Positions 40,128-48,831 of a stretch of 64,000 bases of DNA are shown in pieces; position 1 is the first letter of the stretch, and each line of letters begins with the position of its first letter. The stretch is from JBAYIE01 sp965279165 (GTDB taxonomy: Bacteria; Bacteroidota; Bacteroidia; UKL13-3). A model generated the notes under the pieces. It saw nothing but the letters and a program-made list of their open reading frames with translations. It was not told where the DNA came from and did not search any database. The position numbers and the translations under genes are program-made. Where the stretch lies: the NCBI GenBank assembly GCA_965279165.1, contig OZ257140.1, positions 1,054,001-1,118,000 of the forward strand, given 5' to 3'.

Positions 40128-40670
40128 TTAAAAAGGGCTGTTAAGTTTGGTAAAAGCTGGTAATGCGGCATCCTTAGGAGAAACAATTGGTTGGTCTATT
40201 TTCCAATCAATTTGCAAGTCGGGGTCATTCCATAGAATTCCTCCTTCCGCATTCTTATTGTAATAATTGGTGCACTTATACTGAAAAATGGTATTGTCCT
40301 CAAGGGTTGAAAAACCATGGGCAAAACCCGGCGGAATCCAGATTGACCATTTATTGGTGGCATTAATTTCCAAGGCAAGAGATTTACCATAAAACGGGGA
40401 ATTTTTTCGGATATCCACAATGATATCCAACACAGCACCGGTAATAACAGATACCAATTTACCTTGCTCGAAAGGAGGGTATTGAAAATGCAAACCCCTT
40501 ACAGCATGCATGTGCGACATCGATTGGTTATCCTGCACAAACTGCGCCTGCAAACCTGCTGCGATAAAGCGTTGCTGGTTATATGGTTCAAAAAAATAAC
40601 CTCTGTTATCGGTGAAAAGGTTGGGCTTAATTAAATAAACGCCCGGTAATGCTAACTCAGTTACTTCCAA
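40128..40670 (-). CDS. rfbC: dTDP-4-dehydrorhamnose 3,5-epimerase
   Basis: This enzyme epimerises the 4-keto-6-deoxy sugar in dTDP-L-rhamnose synthesis for surface polysaccharides. The 180-residue cupin has RGYFFEPYN near 23-31, the catalytic His61 in RGLHFQ, and WNDPDLQIDW near 147-156. The start is the TTG at 40670: MEVTELALPG lines up with the family N-terminus and no ATG is available. A minus-strand -7-like box TAGTTTTG lies at 40687-40694. No other rfb gene is in the window. Confidence 0.92.
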   Translation of the reverse strand: MEVTELALPGVYLIKPNLFTDNRGYFFEPYNQQRFIAAGLQAQFVQDNQSMSHMHAVRGLHFQYPPFEQGKLVSVITGAVLDIIVDIRKNSPFYGKSLALEINATNKWSIWIPPGFAHGFSTLEDNTIFQYKCTNYYNKNAEGGILWNDPDLQIDWKIDQPIVSPKDAALPAFTKLNSPF

Positions 40671-40735
40671 AATCCAATATTTTGAACAAAACTATAAAAA
40701 AAAGCTTCTTGGGAAAGCGTTGTGGAATTAAAGTA

Positions 40736-40765
40736 TTTGCTAAATGCGGCGAAAAGCTATTTTTG
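40736..40765 (+). promoter_or_regulatory. Promoter of the coiled-coil membrane protein gene
   Basis: TTTG at 40736-40739 and TATTTTTG at 40758-40765 are separated by 18 bases, a full match to both elements. The -7 box ends 7 bases before the ATG at 40773, so the leader would be about 3 bases. Confidence 0.6.
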
Positions 40766-40772
40766 CCATGAA

Positions 40773-41696
40773 ATGAATCAGACAAAAGATAGACGTTCCG
40801 GAACCATATATTATATCATTATCATTCTTATTTTACTTACCAGTAACGGAATATTTGTTTATAATTATTTTACCACCGATAAAAAACTGGTTCAAACAGA
40901 AGAAACCTTGTTTGCAACAGATTCGGTTAGAAGTGCTTTGGATAAAATATTAATAGAAACCAACCTTGAATTAGAAAATTACAAAGGGAAAAACGCACAA
41001 TTAGACGCTTATTTAAAAGAAAAAAGCGATTCATTACATGAGTATGCACAACGAATAAGTGTATTGGTCAGTCAAAATAAAGTAAGCAAGGAACAACTCG
41101 AAATGATGATCGATGAATTGGATCAATTGCGTTATTACAAACGTAAATCAATGACCCAAATTGATTCGCTTTCAAACCATATCAATTATCTTAACCGGGA
41201 AAATAAAGGTCTAAAAACCACCATCGATAAGGAGAAACGAAAGAATGAAGATCTGGTTATGGAAAAAATCAAACTGGAAAACAAGGTAGCAATTGGAGCG
41301 AAATTGGTAACTAAAAATTTGGTAATTACCGGTGTTAAAATCAGGAGCAATGGCAAAGAAAAAGAAACCTTAAAAACCAGCCAAATGGAACAATTAAAGG
41401 TAACATTTAATATTGATCCTAATTATGTAGCAGAACCGGGTACAAAGGAAATTTATTTAAAAGTTGTAGGACCTGAAGGAAGTACCTTATACAATGAAGA
41501 TGCAGGGTCGGGCACCTTTACTTTTGAAGGAGAGGAAGCACGTTACACAACAAAAAAACAAATCGAATTTCAGCAATCCGGACAGGATGTAAACGTGTAT
41601 TGGAAAAGAGGTACCCCTTTTGAAAAGGGAGATTATAAACTGGATATTTTTTGTGAAGGAATGCGTATTGCTTCGGGAAGTTTCTTGCTGAAGTAG
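40773..41696 (+). CDS. Membrane-anchored coiled-coil protein of unknown function
   Basis: The ATG at 40773 is chosen because a full promoter lies just before it and inside the longer frame. The 307-residue protein has one membrane segment (about 11-34, IYYIIIILILLTSNGIFVY). A long coiled coil follows (about 45-180, heptads with many Lys/Glu/Leu), then a beta-rich C-terminal domain (about 185-307, GTKEIYLKVVGPEGS, FEKGDYKLDIFCEGMRIASG). The topology suggests an inner-membrane anchor with the coiled coil in the periplasm. Similar proteins are common in Bacteroidota, but I cannot name the family. Confidence 0.8.
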   Translation: MNQTKDRRSGTIYYIIIILILLTSNGIFVYNYFTTDKKLVQTEETLFATDSVRSALDKILIETNLELENYKGKNAQLDAYLKEKSDSLHEYAQRISVLVSQNKVSKEQLEMMIDELDQLRYYKRKSMTQIDSLSNHINYLNRENKGLKTTIDKEKRKNEDLVMEKIKLENKVAIGAKLVTKNLVITGVKIRSNGKEKETLKTSQMEQLKVTFNIDPNYVAEPGTKEIYLKVVGPEGSTLYNEDAGSGTFTFEGEEARYTTKKQIEFQQSGQDVNVYWKRGTPFEKGDYKLDIFCEGMRIASGSFLLK

Positions 41697-41700
41697 ATTT

Positions 41701-41744
41701 TGGTCAGTAGGCATTAGTCAGTGGTCAGTAGGCATTAGTCAGTG
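41701..41744. repeat. GTCAGT/GGCATTAGTCAGT repeat, interrupted by an IS3 element
   Basis: GGTCAGTAGGCATTAGTCAGT is repeated twice in a row directly after the preceding gene. The sequence continues beyond the IS (GTGGTCATT at 43058), so this is the left half of a repeat split by the insertion. Confidence 0.75.
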
Positions 41745-41785
41745 TGTATGTCCCTGGTATAGGTTGACCATAAAAGTCAATTTAT

Positions 41786-42184
41786 ATGAAAGCAAATTTA
41801 AAACAAATTCAGAAGCAACGACATTATTCAGAGGAATTTAAAAAGGAATTAGTATCCTTGTTTGAAGGAGGCAAATTCAGTGTTCATCAACTCGAGCGAC
41901 TTTATGGGGTCTCAGATGCGAGCATTTACAATTGGATTTATAAATACTCTACTTTTAATGAAAGGGGGTATCGAGTCATAGAATTTAAAACAAGTAGTAT
42001 GGATAAGCTAAAGCAACTTGAGCAAAGGATAAAGGAGCTCGAACAAATGGTTGGTCAGAAGCAAATCAAGATAGATTTTTTGGAAAAGATGATTGAGATT
42101 GCTAAAGATGATCTAAAAATAGATATCAAAAAAAACTTCAACACCCCACAATCAACTGGTTCCGGCAGAACCAAGAAAAAGTAA
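41786..42184 (+). CDS. IS3-family transposase OrfA
   Basis: The protein has 132 residues. The N-terminal helix-turn-helix of the transposase_8/HTH_Tnp_1 type is near 12-60 (RHYSEEFKKELVSLFEGG, GVSDASIYNWIYKY). A leucine-zipper-like coiled coil follows (about 72-108, LKQLEQRIKELEQMVG). The C-terminus overlaps the open orfB frame from 42112. A run of eight A residues at 42128-42135 lies in the overlap in the correct phase for -1 slippage into orfB. Confidence 0.93.
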   Translation: MKANLKQIQKQRHYSEEFKKELVSLFEGGKFSVHQLERLYGVSDASIYNWIYKYSTFNERGYRVIEFKTSSMDKLKQLEQRIKELEQMVGQKQIKIDFLEKMIEIAKDDLKIDIKKNFNTPQSTGSGRTKKK

Positions 42185-43029
42185 CTTATTCGATGAATCA
42201 GCTTTACAAAGAAGTTGGAATAAGCAAACAAGCTGTTAATCAATATGCCATGCGACAATTAGCTTTTAATAAGGCTACAAAAGCGCTTGTAATGGAAGCT
42301 GAGGAGTTAAGGCAAGAACACCCTGGTTGTGGGGTTGAAAAGATGTATTACACACTAAAGCCAGAATTTATTGGAAGGGATCGATTTATAGAACTTCTGA
42401 TGGATTTAGGTTTTAGAATCAAGAAGAAGCGGAATTTTAGAAGGACAACTTATTCAGGCAATAAACACTATCCAAACCTAATCAAAGGGATGAGGATTAA
42501 TGCCCCTTCCATGATTTGGCAATCCGACATAACATACATTGATGCTGGAGATCACTTCTGCTATGCGGTATTCATCATAGATGTTTATACTAAGAAAATC
42601 GTAGGTTATCAAGTCTCTGATAATATGCGGGCAACTGCAAATATGAAGGCTTTAAAGGGAGCATTGGTGCACAATAAAGCTCCGATTATTCATCATTCAG
42701 ATAGAGGAAGTCAATATGAATATGGAGACTATGTGAATGTATTGAAGGATAATAATTGTCAATTAAGTATGGCACTTAAAGCACAAGATAACGCATATGC
42801 TGAACGAATTAACAGAACTATCAAAGAAGAATATTTAGATTATTGGAAACCGAAAAACCTATGTCAGATTAAGAAGTGCGTAAAGAATGCAGTAACTCAT
42901 TACAACAATATTCGACCACATAATAATCTTGGAAAACTTAGTCCAGTAGACTTTGAAAACAAATGGTTAAATAATCAATTCAATTCTATCCCTAATATTA
43001 CTATTTTTGATGATGAAGTCTTAGTTTAA
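42112..43029 (+). CDS. IS3-family transposase OrfB (DDE catalytic part)
   Basis: The frame is open from 42112, where a -1 shift from orfA would enter; the first in-frame ATG is at 42193 (278 residues from there). A HTH_21 region (GCGVEKMYYTLKP) comes before the rve/DDE integrase core. The catalytic residues are Asp in IWQSDITYID, Asp in HHSDRGSQYEYG and Glu in NAYAERIN. The C-terminus has the usual YNNIRPHNNLGKLSPVDFE. The fused OrfAB made by frameshifting is the active enzyme in this family. Confidence 0.93.
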   Translation, partial: SKNRYQKKLQHPTINWFRQNQEKVTYSMNQLYKEVGISKQAVNQYAMRQLAFNKATKALVMEAEELRQEHPGCGVEKMYYTLKPEFIGRDRFIELLMDLGFRIKKKRNFRRTTYSGNKHYPNLIKGMRINAPSMIWQSDITYIDAGDHFCYAVFIIDVYTKKIVGYQVSDNMRATANMKALKGALVHNKAPIIHHSDRGSQYEYGDYVNVLKDNNCQLSMALKAQDNAYAERINRTIKEEYLDYWKPKNLCQIKKCVKNAVTHYNNIRPHNNLGKLSPVDFENKWLNNQFNSIPNITIFDDEVLV

Positions 43030-43057
43030 ACCGGTCAACCTTATTCAGGGATGTTCA

Positions 43058-43856
43058 GTGGTCATTACCTAGAGAGAGGGTGCTTGGTGCATAGTGCTTG
43101 GTATGGTAAAATCCTTGGCGCTCTTTACGAAAAAACTTTGCGCGTCTTTGCGGTTAATTGGCTGTAGTTAAAAGAGTGGTCAGTAGTCAGTAGGCATTGG
43201 TCAGTTAGTAATGGTGCATTGTGCTTGGTGCAGAGTGCTTGGTAACAGCGACCTGTTTTGGCTTTATGCCAAACGAAAGTAATGTTCTGTGTAATCTGTG
43301 AAAATCTGTGGCTAAAAAAAGTGGTCAGCGATCAGCAATCAGTCGAAAGTCCATGGTTACTTGGTTGAAAACCTTTGCGCACTCTGCGAAAAACCTTTGC
43401 GCGCTTTGCGGTTAATTGGCTGTAGTTAAAAGAGTGGTCAGTAGGCAGTAGGCATTGGTCAGTTAGTAATGGTGCATTGTGCTTGGTGCAGAGTGCTTGG
43501 TATCAGCGACCTGTTTTGGCTTTATGCCAAACGAAGGTAATGTTCTGTGTAATCTGTGTAAATCTGTGGCTGAAAAAGCGGTCAGCGGTCATTGGTCATT
43601 GGTCAGTGGTCATTTGTCATTAGTAACAATAACAAATTTTGGCTTTATGCCAAACGAAAGTAATGTTCTGTGTAATCTGTGAAATCTGTGGCTGAAAAAG
43701 CGATCAGCAATCAGTCGAAAGTCCATGGTTACTTGGTGGTTGAAAACCTTTGCGCACTCTGCGAAAAACCTTTGCGCTTCTTTGCGGTTAAAAAATAGGG
43801 GTTAGGGATTAGGGGTTAGGGGTTAGGGATTAGGGGTTAGGGGTTAGGGAGGGTGT
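43058..43856. repeat. Composite intergenic repeat field (about 800 bp)
   Basis: No gene is seen here. The field is built from recurring words. GGTCAGTAGGCATTGGTCAG and TTTTGGCTTTATGCCAAACG (a TTTGGC/GCCAAA hairpin, first at 43257-43273) are two; GTAATCTGTG...ATCTGTGGCT and ACCTTTGCGCACTCTGCG...TTTGCGGTTAA are others. A unit of about 258 bp is seen twice (CGGTTAATTGGCTG at 43151 and 43409), and a third, longer, partial copy ends near 43790. Similar words occur at 61440-62170. Confidence 0.8.
43797..43854. repeat. G-rich telomere-like repeat, second locus
   Basis: Tandem GGGGTTA and GGGATTA units, about eight G-runs in 58 bases, sit directly downstream of the stop of the minus-strand gene at 43857. 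It is the same motif as at 24862-24905 and can form a G-quadruplex on the plus strand. Confidence 0.8.
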
Positions 43857-44399
43857 TTAATCAAAAATCAAGTGAAATTCTTTTCTTAAAAACTCCAATG
43901 CTTTGTAAGTTGGAATGTTTTCCATTTGAATCATCGTTTCAAAAATTCCTTTGCTAAGATCTAGTCCTACTGCATTCGGACCTAAATGTGTATAGGCCGT
44001 ATTGATAATATTCACCATTTCCTCTTTTGCAATTCTTACAATTTGCCATGCTTGTGGCGAAACGTAAATCTGCTGTGAAACATTGTGGTTAAATTCATTG
44101 TGTATTTCTTCGATCAAGTCGAGTTTTAATTGCGACGCCGAAATACCAGGTTTGTTAACCCTGAAAATTAAATTATTCGGTGTCATTCTTTCCATCAAAA
44201 TCACCAATCGTTCGTAGGCTTGTAACTTTAAAGGAGTAATAACTTTGTTGGTTTCTATTTTAATTTCCAATTGGCGTTTCTGCGATTCGTTGTCGAAAAA
44301 GTTCTTGAGTAAAAAGTACACCACCATAAACACGATAATGGCAGGAATAAAATATTTTATTAATTCGAGAACAATGGTGAAATAATCCGGGTTGGACAT
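43857..44399 (-). CDS. Membrane-anchored conserved protein of unknown function
   Basis: The protein has 180 residues, with one N-terminal membrane helix (about 12-31, LIKYFIPAIIVFMVVYFLL). A mostly helical soluble part follows, with LKLQAYERLVILMERMTP near 57-74 and NHNVSQQIYVSPQAWQ near 104-119. It has the look of a family conserved across Bacteroidota, but no function can be inferred. It is divergent from ftsK. Confidence 0.8.
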   Translation of the reverse strand: MSNPDYFTIVLELIKYFIPAIIVFMVVYFLLKNFFDNESQKRQLEIKIETNKVITPLKLQAYERLVILMERMTPNNLIFRVNKPGISASQLKLDLIEEIHNEFNHNVSQQIYVSPQAWQIVRIAKEEMVNIINTAYTHLGPNAVGLDLSKGIFETMIQMENIPTYKALEFLRKEFHLIFD

Positions 44400-44487
44400 A
44401 ATTATTTAATTTGTTGCGAAAATAGTGCATTATCCGTCAATAAAACAAAGCACTGTGAATATGCGGTTGTGTATTGGTGGGAAACTA

Positions 44488-44520
44488 TTGCACACTGCTA
44501 TGGCTGTAAACATAATTTTG
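44488..44520 (+). promoter_or_regulatory. Promoter candidate of ftsK
   Basis: TTG at 44488-44490 and a perfect TAATTTTG at 44513-44520 are separated by 22 bases. The ftsK ATG follows 11 bases later, leaving a leader of about 7 bases. Confidence 0.5.
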
Positions 44521-44531
44521 TCATTATTCTG

Positions 44532-47084
44532 ATGAAAAAGAGAAAAGGAAATACAATCAGCACCGTTACCGACGAAGATCAAGGTCAAATAACGATTCCG
44601 GATTTTAAAGAGGAAAAGGAAGAAAATCTTACCCCCCGGAAAGGGAAACTTGCATTTTTGTTTGATGAACGGTTACATAAATCAATCGGATTGTTGTTCA
44701 TTCTTCTGTCGCTTTATTCCTTGGTTGCCATTGTATCTTTTTTAACTACCTGGGATGAAGATCAAAGTCTGGCGCTGAACTTGGGTTGGGATATGTTTTT
44801 AAAAACAGATCCGGATGCCGCAGAAAATATGTTAGGAAAAGTAGGCGCTTGGGTTGGGTATTCGGTGGCTTACAAAGGATTTGGACTTGCTTCGGTATTA
44901 TTCAGTTTGATTATGGGCAGCATAGGCATTAAAATGCTTACCGGCACGGAACCTATTCCGGTTGTAAAAACAATAAAATACTCCTTTTTTGGTATCATTT
45001 GGTTTTCCTTAGCGATGGGAATGATTTTTCAGGAAAGTTGGCAAATTCTTGGGGGAACGTTTGGACATTTTGGGTATTTATATCTTAAAGGATTGGTAGG
45101 CAGTATTGGCTCAGCATTATTGATAATTACCTATGTGCTTGTATTTTTGGTAGCCGTTTTTAATATCAAGTTTTACGACCCTTCCATCAAAGAAGCAGAG
45201 ACCGAGGAAGAAAAAACTATTGAAGAATTGCAAATTCCTCCCGTTCATTTATCCGATGAAATTCCAATAGAAGAGACCATTCCATTGGACCCTAATGCCT
45301 TTGTTTTAAAAGAGGCATCACCGGAAGAATTTGAGATAAAAGAAGAACCAATCGTTGCGGTACCTGAATTAACTGTTGATCCGGAAGCTCCTGCTGAACC
45401 GGAAGAAGATAATTCCATACCCATCATTCCAATCGTAGCAGTTGCGGCATCAACCGTGGCTTCGGCACTTACAACAGATAGCGGTCTGGTTTTAGAAGTG
45501 CAGGAAACACCGGAAGAAGAAGTGGTTGAAAATTCGGACAAACCTGCTTATGGTAGTTTGGATTCAGAATATGACCCAACCCTTGATTATAGCAATTATG
45601 AATTTCCATCCCTTGATTTATTAAACGATTATGGGGATGATAAAGGGCGGGTTGATAATGAAGAATTGACTGCTAAAACCAATATGATCGTAGAAACTTT
45701 AAAGAATTACAATATTGGAATAAAAAAGATTTCTGCAACCATTGGTCCCACCGTTACTTTATATGAAATTGTACCACAAGATGGCGTAAGGATAGCCAAA
45801 ATAAAAAATCTGGAGGATGATATTGCATTAAGTTTGGCAGCCCTTGGTATTCGTATTATTGCACCCATTCCGGGAAGAGGAACAATTGGTATCGAAGTTC
45901 CAAATGAAAAACCGGCAATGGTAGCGATGAAGTCTGTTTTAGCAAGCGCTAAATTTCAGAATGCCGAAATGGATTTACCGGTTGCATTTGGGAAGAATAT
46001 ACAGAATGAGGTATTTGTAGCTGATTTGGCAAAAATGCCGCATTTGCTTATGGCTGGGGCTACAGGACAAGGTAAATCGGTTGGGTTAAATGCTATTTTG
46101 ATTTCGTTGTTGTATAAAAAACATCCTTCACAAATTAAGTTTGTATTGGTTGATCCGAAAAAAGTAGAGCTTAGTATTTACAAAACGATTGAGCGACATT
46201 TTCTAGCCAAAATACCGGGAGATGCCGATGCCATTATTACAGATACAAAATTGGTTGTAAATACATTGAATTCGCTATGTGTGGAAATGGATAATCGGTA
46301 TGACTTATTAAAAGATGCACAAGTAAGAAACCTGAAAGAATACAATGCAAAATTCATTCATAGAAAATTGGTTCCGTCGGATAAAATACCACATCGATTT
46401 CTTCCTTTTATCGTTGTAGTTATAGATGAAGTTGCCGATTTGATGATGACAGCCGGAAAAGAAGTGGAACATCCAATTGCCCGCATAGCACAATTGGCAA
46501 GGGCTGTTGGAATACATATGATACTGGCTACACAACGTCCGTCGGTTAATGTTATTACGGGAATGATCAAAGCAAATTTCCCTGCAAGGGTTGCCTTTAG
46601 GGTTTCTCAAAAAACAGATTCGAGAACCATTTTAGATGCGAATGGCGCCGATCAGTTAATTGGCAAAGGCGATATGTTGTATACCGTTGGAAATGATATG
46701 GTACGTTTGCAATGCGCATTTGTTGATACTCCGGAAGTAGACAGGATAGCAAATTTTATCGGCAACCAGAAAGGCAAAGAACCATATTTATTACCTGAAG
46801 TTAAAATGGAGGGAGATGAAGGCGGTGGCGATGAATTCGATCCAAGAGAACGGGATTCTTTGTTTGAAGAAGCTGCTTCGATTATTGTTCAACACCAACA
46901 AGGTTCAACTTCATTATTGCAAAGAAGATTAAACCTCGGATACAATCGTGCGGGTAGGTTAATTGATCAATTGGAGCGTGCCGGAATAGTTGGACCATTT
47001 AAAGGAAGTAAGGCAAGGGAAGTATTAATTCAGGATATTTTACAATTAGAAGAATTTCTGAAGAATATGGATAAGATCAATTAG
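44532..47084 (+). CDS. ftsK: DNA translocase FtsK
   Basis: FtsK anchors at the division septum and pumps chromosome DNA toward dif for dimer resolution. The ATG at 44532 (MKKRKGNTIS) is preferred to the GTG at 44469, which would lie upstream of the promoter. The 850-residue protein has four N-terminal membrane segments (about 45-215) and an acidic Pro/Glu-rich linker (about 225-360). The RecA-like motor follows, with Walker A GATGQGKS near 507-514 and Walker B VVVIDEVADLM, then a C-terminal winged-helix gamma domain (SLLQRRLNLGYNRAGRL). The linker is shorter than in E. coli. Confidence 0.96.
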   Translation: MKKRKGNTISTVTDEDQGQITIPDFKEEKEENLTPRKGKLAFLFDERLHKSIGLLFILLSLYSLVAIVSFLTTWDEDQSLALNLGWDMFLKTDPDAAENMLGKVGAWVGYSVAYKGFGLASVLFSLIMGSIGIKMLTGTEPIPVVKTIKYSFFGIIWFSLAMGMIFQESWQILGGTFGHFGYLYLKGLVGSIGSALLIITYVLVFLVAVFNIKFYDPSIKEAETEEEKTIEELQIPPVHLSDEIPIEETIPLDPNAFVLKEASPEEFEIKEEPIVAVPELTVDPEAPAEPEEDNSIPIIPIVAVAASTVASALTTDSGLVLEVQETPEEEVVENSDKPAYGSLDSEYDPTLDYSNYEFPSLDLLNDYGDDKGRVDNEELTAKTNMIVETLKNYNIGIKKISATIGPTVTLYEIVPQDGVRIAKIKNLEDDIALSLAALGIRIIAPIPGRGTIGIEVPNEKPAMVAMKSVLASAKFQNAEMDLPVAFGKNIQNEVFVADLAKMPHLLMAGATGQGKSVGLNAILISLLYKKHPSQIKFVLVDPKKVELSIYKTIERHFLAKIPGDADAIITDTKLVVNTLNSLCVEMDNRYDLLKDAQVRNLKEYNAKFIHRKLVPSDKIPHRFLPFIVVVIDEVADLMMTAGKEVEHPIARIAQLARAVGIHMILATQRPSVNVITGMIKANFPARVAFRVSQKTDSRTILDANGADQLIGKGDMLYTVGNDMVRLQCAFVDTPEVDRIANFIGNQKGKEPYLLPEVKMEGDEGGGDEFDPRERDSLFEEAASIIVQHQQGSTSLLQRRLNLGYNRAGRLIDQLERAGIVGPFKGSKAREVLIQDILQLEEFLKNMDKIN

Positions 47085-47390
47085 GTAAATTTCAAAATCA
47101 AAGCGAAACAGAATTGCTCATCATATTGTTGGGATTATTAATTCGGATGAAACAAAGATTCAAAACACTTCTTGTTTATCTGCAGCCTTATCAAATCAAC
47201 TCCGAAATACTAACTCGTTCAACCGCGTTGCGGTTGTATGTATAAGCTTAGTTAGCCTTTGTACACCACATTGCATGTGGTGTTATTAAGATTGAATCCC
47301 GTTGGGATTCTATATTTATGTTATCAATGACATTTGATGATGATGAAACTCATCGAAGGACCATTTGTATCTAAAATGTTTAAGAGTTGG
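47085..47390. repeat. Intergenic region with three trinucleotide- or short-loop hairpins
   Basis: No gene is seen. Three perfect hairpins occur: CAACCGC-GTT-GCGGTTG (47220-47236), ACACCACA-TTGCA-TGTGGTGT (47263-47283) and GAATCCC-GTT-GGGATTC (47294-47310). They are not followed by T-tracts, so they look like REP-type elements rather than terminators, though they lie downstream of ftsK. Confidence 0.6.
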
Positions 47391-47816
47391 CTACGATTCC
47401 AAAATCAACCGTTTCTTTTTATAGTTGATTACTGCATTGTATTGCATGAGGAAATCACTACCTAAAACGCCATCGATCTCTTTTACTTTAACATGGCTGT
47501 ATGCTTCATTAATATGACCGAGCGGTAAAACAGCTACTTCTAGCTTTTTTATTACTAAAGATCCCATAACAAGTTTCTTTAACTTGATTATTCCGGTTTC
47601 CATTTCTTTGGTTCCCAGCCCAACCGATTTGCTGTGATGAATCTTTGCCTTCTTAGAACCTGAAAATACTTTCACCTTCTTTTTATCGAAAACAGTTTTA
47701 CTTGCTCCGGTATCAAGAAGTAGTCTGCATGCAAAACCTTGAATAGTAAGGTTTACAAATAGATGATAATTCCCTTCTTCCAGTTCGATGACTTCGAGTT
47801 TAATGGTATGTTTCAC
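47391..47816 (-). CDS. Retropepsin-like aspartyl protease domain protein
   Basis: The protein has 141 residues with a GTG start (no ATG fits). The active-site motif is LLLDTGASKTVFD (Asp35-Thr-Gly), and a second conserved block, EIDGVLGSDFL, lies near 113-123, as in single-domain clan AA proteases that act as dimers. No signal peptide or membrane segment is seen, so it is probably cytoplasmic. Substrate unknown. Confidence 0.82.
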   Translation of the reverse strand: MKHTIKLEVIELEEGNYHLFVNLTIQGFACRLLLDTGASKTVFDKKKVKVFSGSKKAKIHHSKSVGLGTKEMETGIIKLKKLVMGSLVIKKLEVAVLPLGHINEAYSHVKVKEIDGVLGSDFLMQYNAVINYKKKRLILES

Positions 47817-47834
47817 TTCTGTTTATTTATAAAC

Positions 47835-47866
47835 AACAAAGACGTTCCAATAGAAACGTCTTTGTT
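47835..47866 (-). terminator. Hairpin terminator downstream of mdh
   Basis: AACAAAGACGTT (47835-47846) pairs perfectly with AACGTCTTTGTT (47855-47866) around an 8-base loop, 23 bp after the mdh stop. The following T-tract on the minus strand is weak. Confidence 0.65.
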
Positions 47867-47889
47867 ATATTCAATTTGTATACGAATTC

Positions 47890-48831
47890 TTATAATGCAC
47901 CAATTTCTTTCAGAACATTGTTCATGGTTCTTACTGCATCTGCACTCTTCGAAAACAAATCAGCTTCATCCGATTGTAATTTATAATCGATAATGTTTTC
48001 CCAACCGTTTTTACCAACAGTTACAGGTACACCCAAACAAATATCTTTTTGTCCGTATTCGCCATCAAGATATACACAACAAGGCATTACACGTTTTTGG
48101 TCGCGCACAATGCTCTCAACTAAAAATGCACTTGCAGCGCCCGGTGCATACCAAGCAGAAGTACCTAATAATTTAGTTAAAGTAGCACCACCAACCATCG
48201 TAGCATCACTGATTTCTTTCAATTGCTCGGCAGATAATTTGGTTGAAACAGGAACACCATTTAAGGTAGCTAAGCGGGTTAATGGAATCATGGTTGTATC
48301 GCCGTGACCTCCAATTACTGTTCCTTGAATATCGGCGGTTGGTTGACCAAGAGCCAAACCTAAATACCCTTTAAAACGTGCGCTATCCAACAATCCACCC
48401 ATTCCAATAATACGGTTTTTAGGTAACCCGGTTGCTTTCAATGCTAAGTAAGTCATGGTATCCATAGGATTAGATACAACCACGATAATTGCATTTGGAG
48501 AATGTTTCAACACATTTTCAGCAACTGATTTTACGATATTGGCATTGGTACCAATCAATTCTTCACGGGTCATACCAGGTTTACGGGGAATTCCTGAAGT
48601 GATTACCACCACATCTGATCCGGCAGTTTTGCTGTAATCGTTGGTGGTACCGGTAATTCGGGTTTTCATTCCAAGCAGAGAAGTGGTTTGGTATATATCC
48701 AAGGCTTTACCTTCGGCGAAACCTTCTTTTACATCTAGCAGTACTAATTCGTCTGCCAATTCACGATAAGCAATTACATCTGCAGTTGTAGCGCCTACTG
48801 CGCCTGCACCTATTACGGATACTTTAGTCAT
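47890..48831 (-). CDS. mdh: Malate dehydrogenase
   Basis: Mdh interconverts malate and oxaloacetate with NAD in the TCA cycle. The 313-residue protein belongs to the LDH-like MDH group: the NAD-binding GAGAVG at residues 8-13, Asp34 in VLLDVKEG (NAD preference), substrate Arg in the RKPGMTREEL loop, LDSARFK near 148-154 and catalytic His in IGGHGDT near 173-179. It is monocistronic. Confidence 0.96.
   Translation of the reverse strand: MTKVSVIGAGAVGATTADVIAYRELADELVLLDVKEGFAEGKALDIYQTTSLLGMKTRITGTTNDYSKTAGSDVVVITSGIPRKPGMTREELIGTNANIVKSVAENVLKHSPNAIIVVVSNPMDTMTYLALKATGLPKNRIIGMGGLLDSARFKGYLGLALGQPTADIQGTVIGGHGDTTMIPLTRLATLNGVPVSTKLSAEQLKEISDATMVGGATLTKLLGTSAWYAPGAASAFLVESIVRDQKRVMPCCVYLDGEYGQKDICLGVPVTVGKNGWENIIDYKLQSDEADLFSKSADAVRTMNNVLKEIGAL

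Larger units (their letters stand above)
41745..43057 (+). mobile_element. IS3-family insertion sequence, apparently intact
   Basis: The element is 1,313 bp. The left end (41745-41769, TGTATGTCCC...GGTTGACC) and right end (43033-43057, GGTCAACC...ATGTTCA) form imperfect 25-base inverted repeats matching at 18 positions, with TG...CA termini. GTG directly flanks both ends (41742-41744 and 43058-43060) as a 3-base target duplication; CAGTG (5 bases) is possible if the last CA belongs to the target. It holds orfA and orfB with a -1 frameshift site. Neither gene is broken, so it may be active. Confidence 0.9.

Noticed and set aside
43479..43682. 67-codon frame in the composite repeats
   Set aside because: It translates repeat words (FGFMPNE twice) and has no independent support.
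44469..44531. N-terminal extension of ftsK from GTG
   Set aside because: It would place the start upstream of a perfect -7 box and adds a Cys/Trp-rich segment not typical of FtsK.
47220..47310. Terminator of ftsK
   Set aside because: The hairpins are perfect but lack following T-tracts and resemble intergenic repeat hairpins seen elsewhere.
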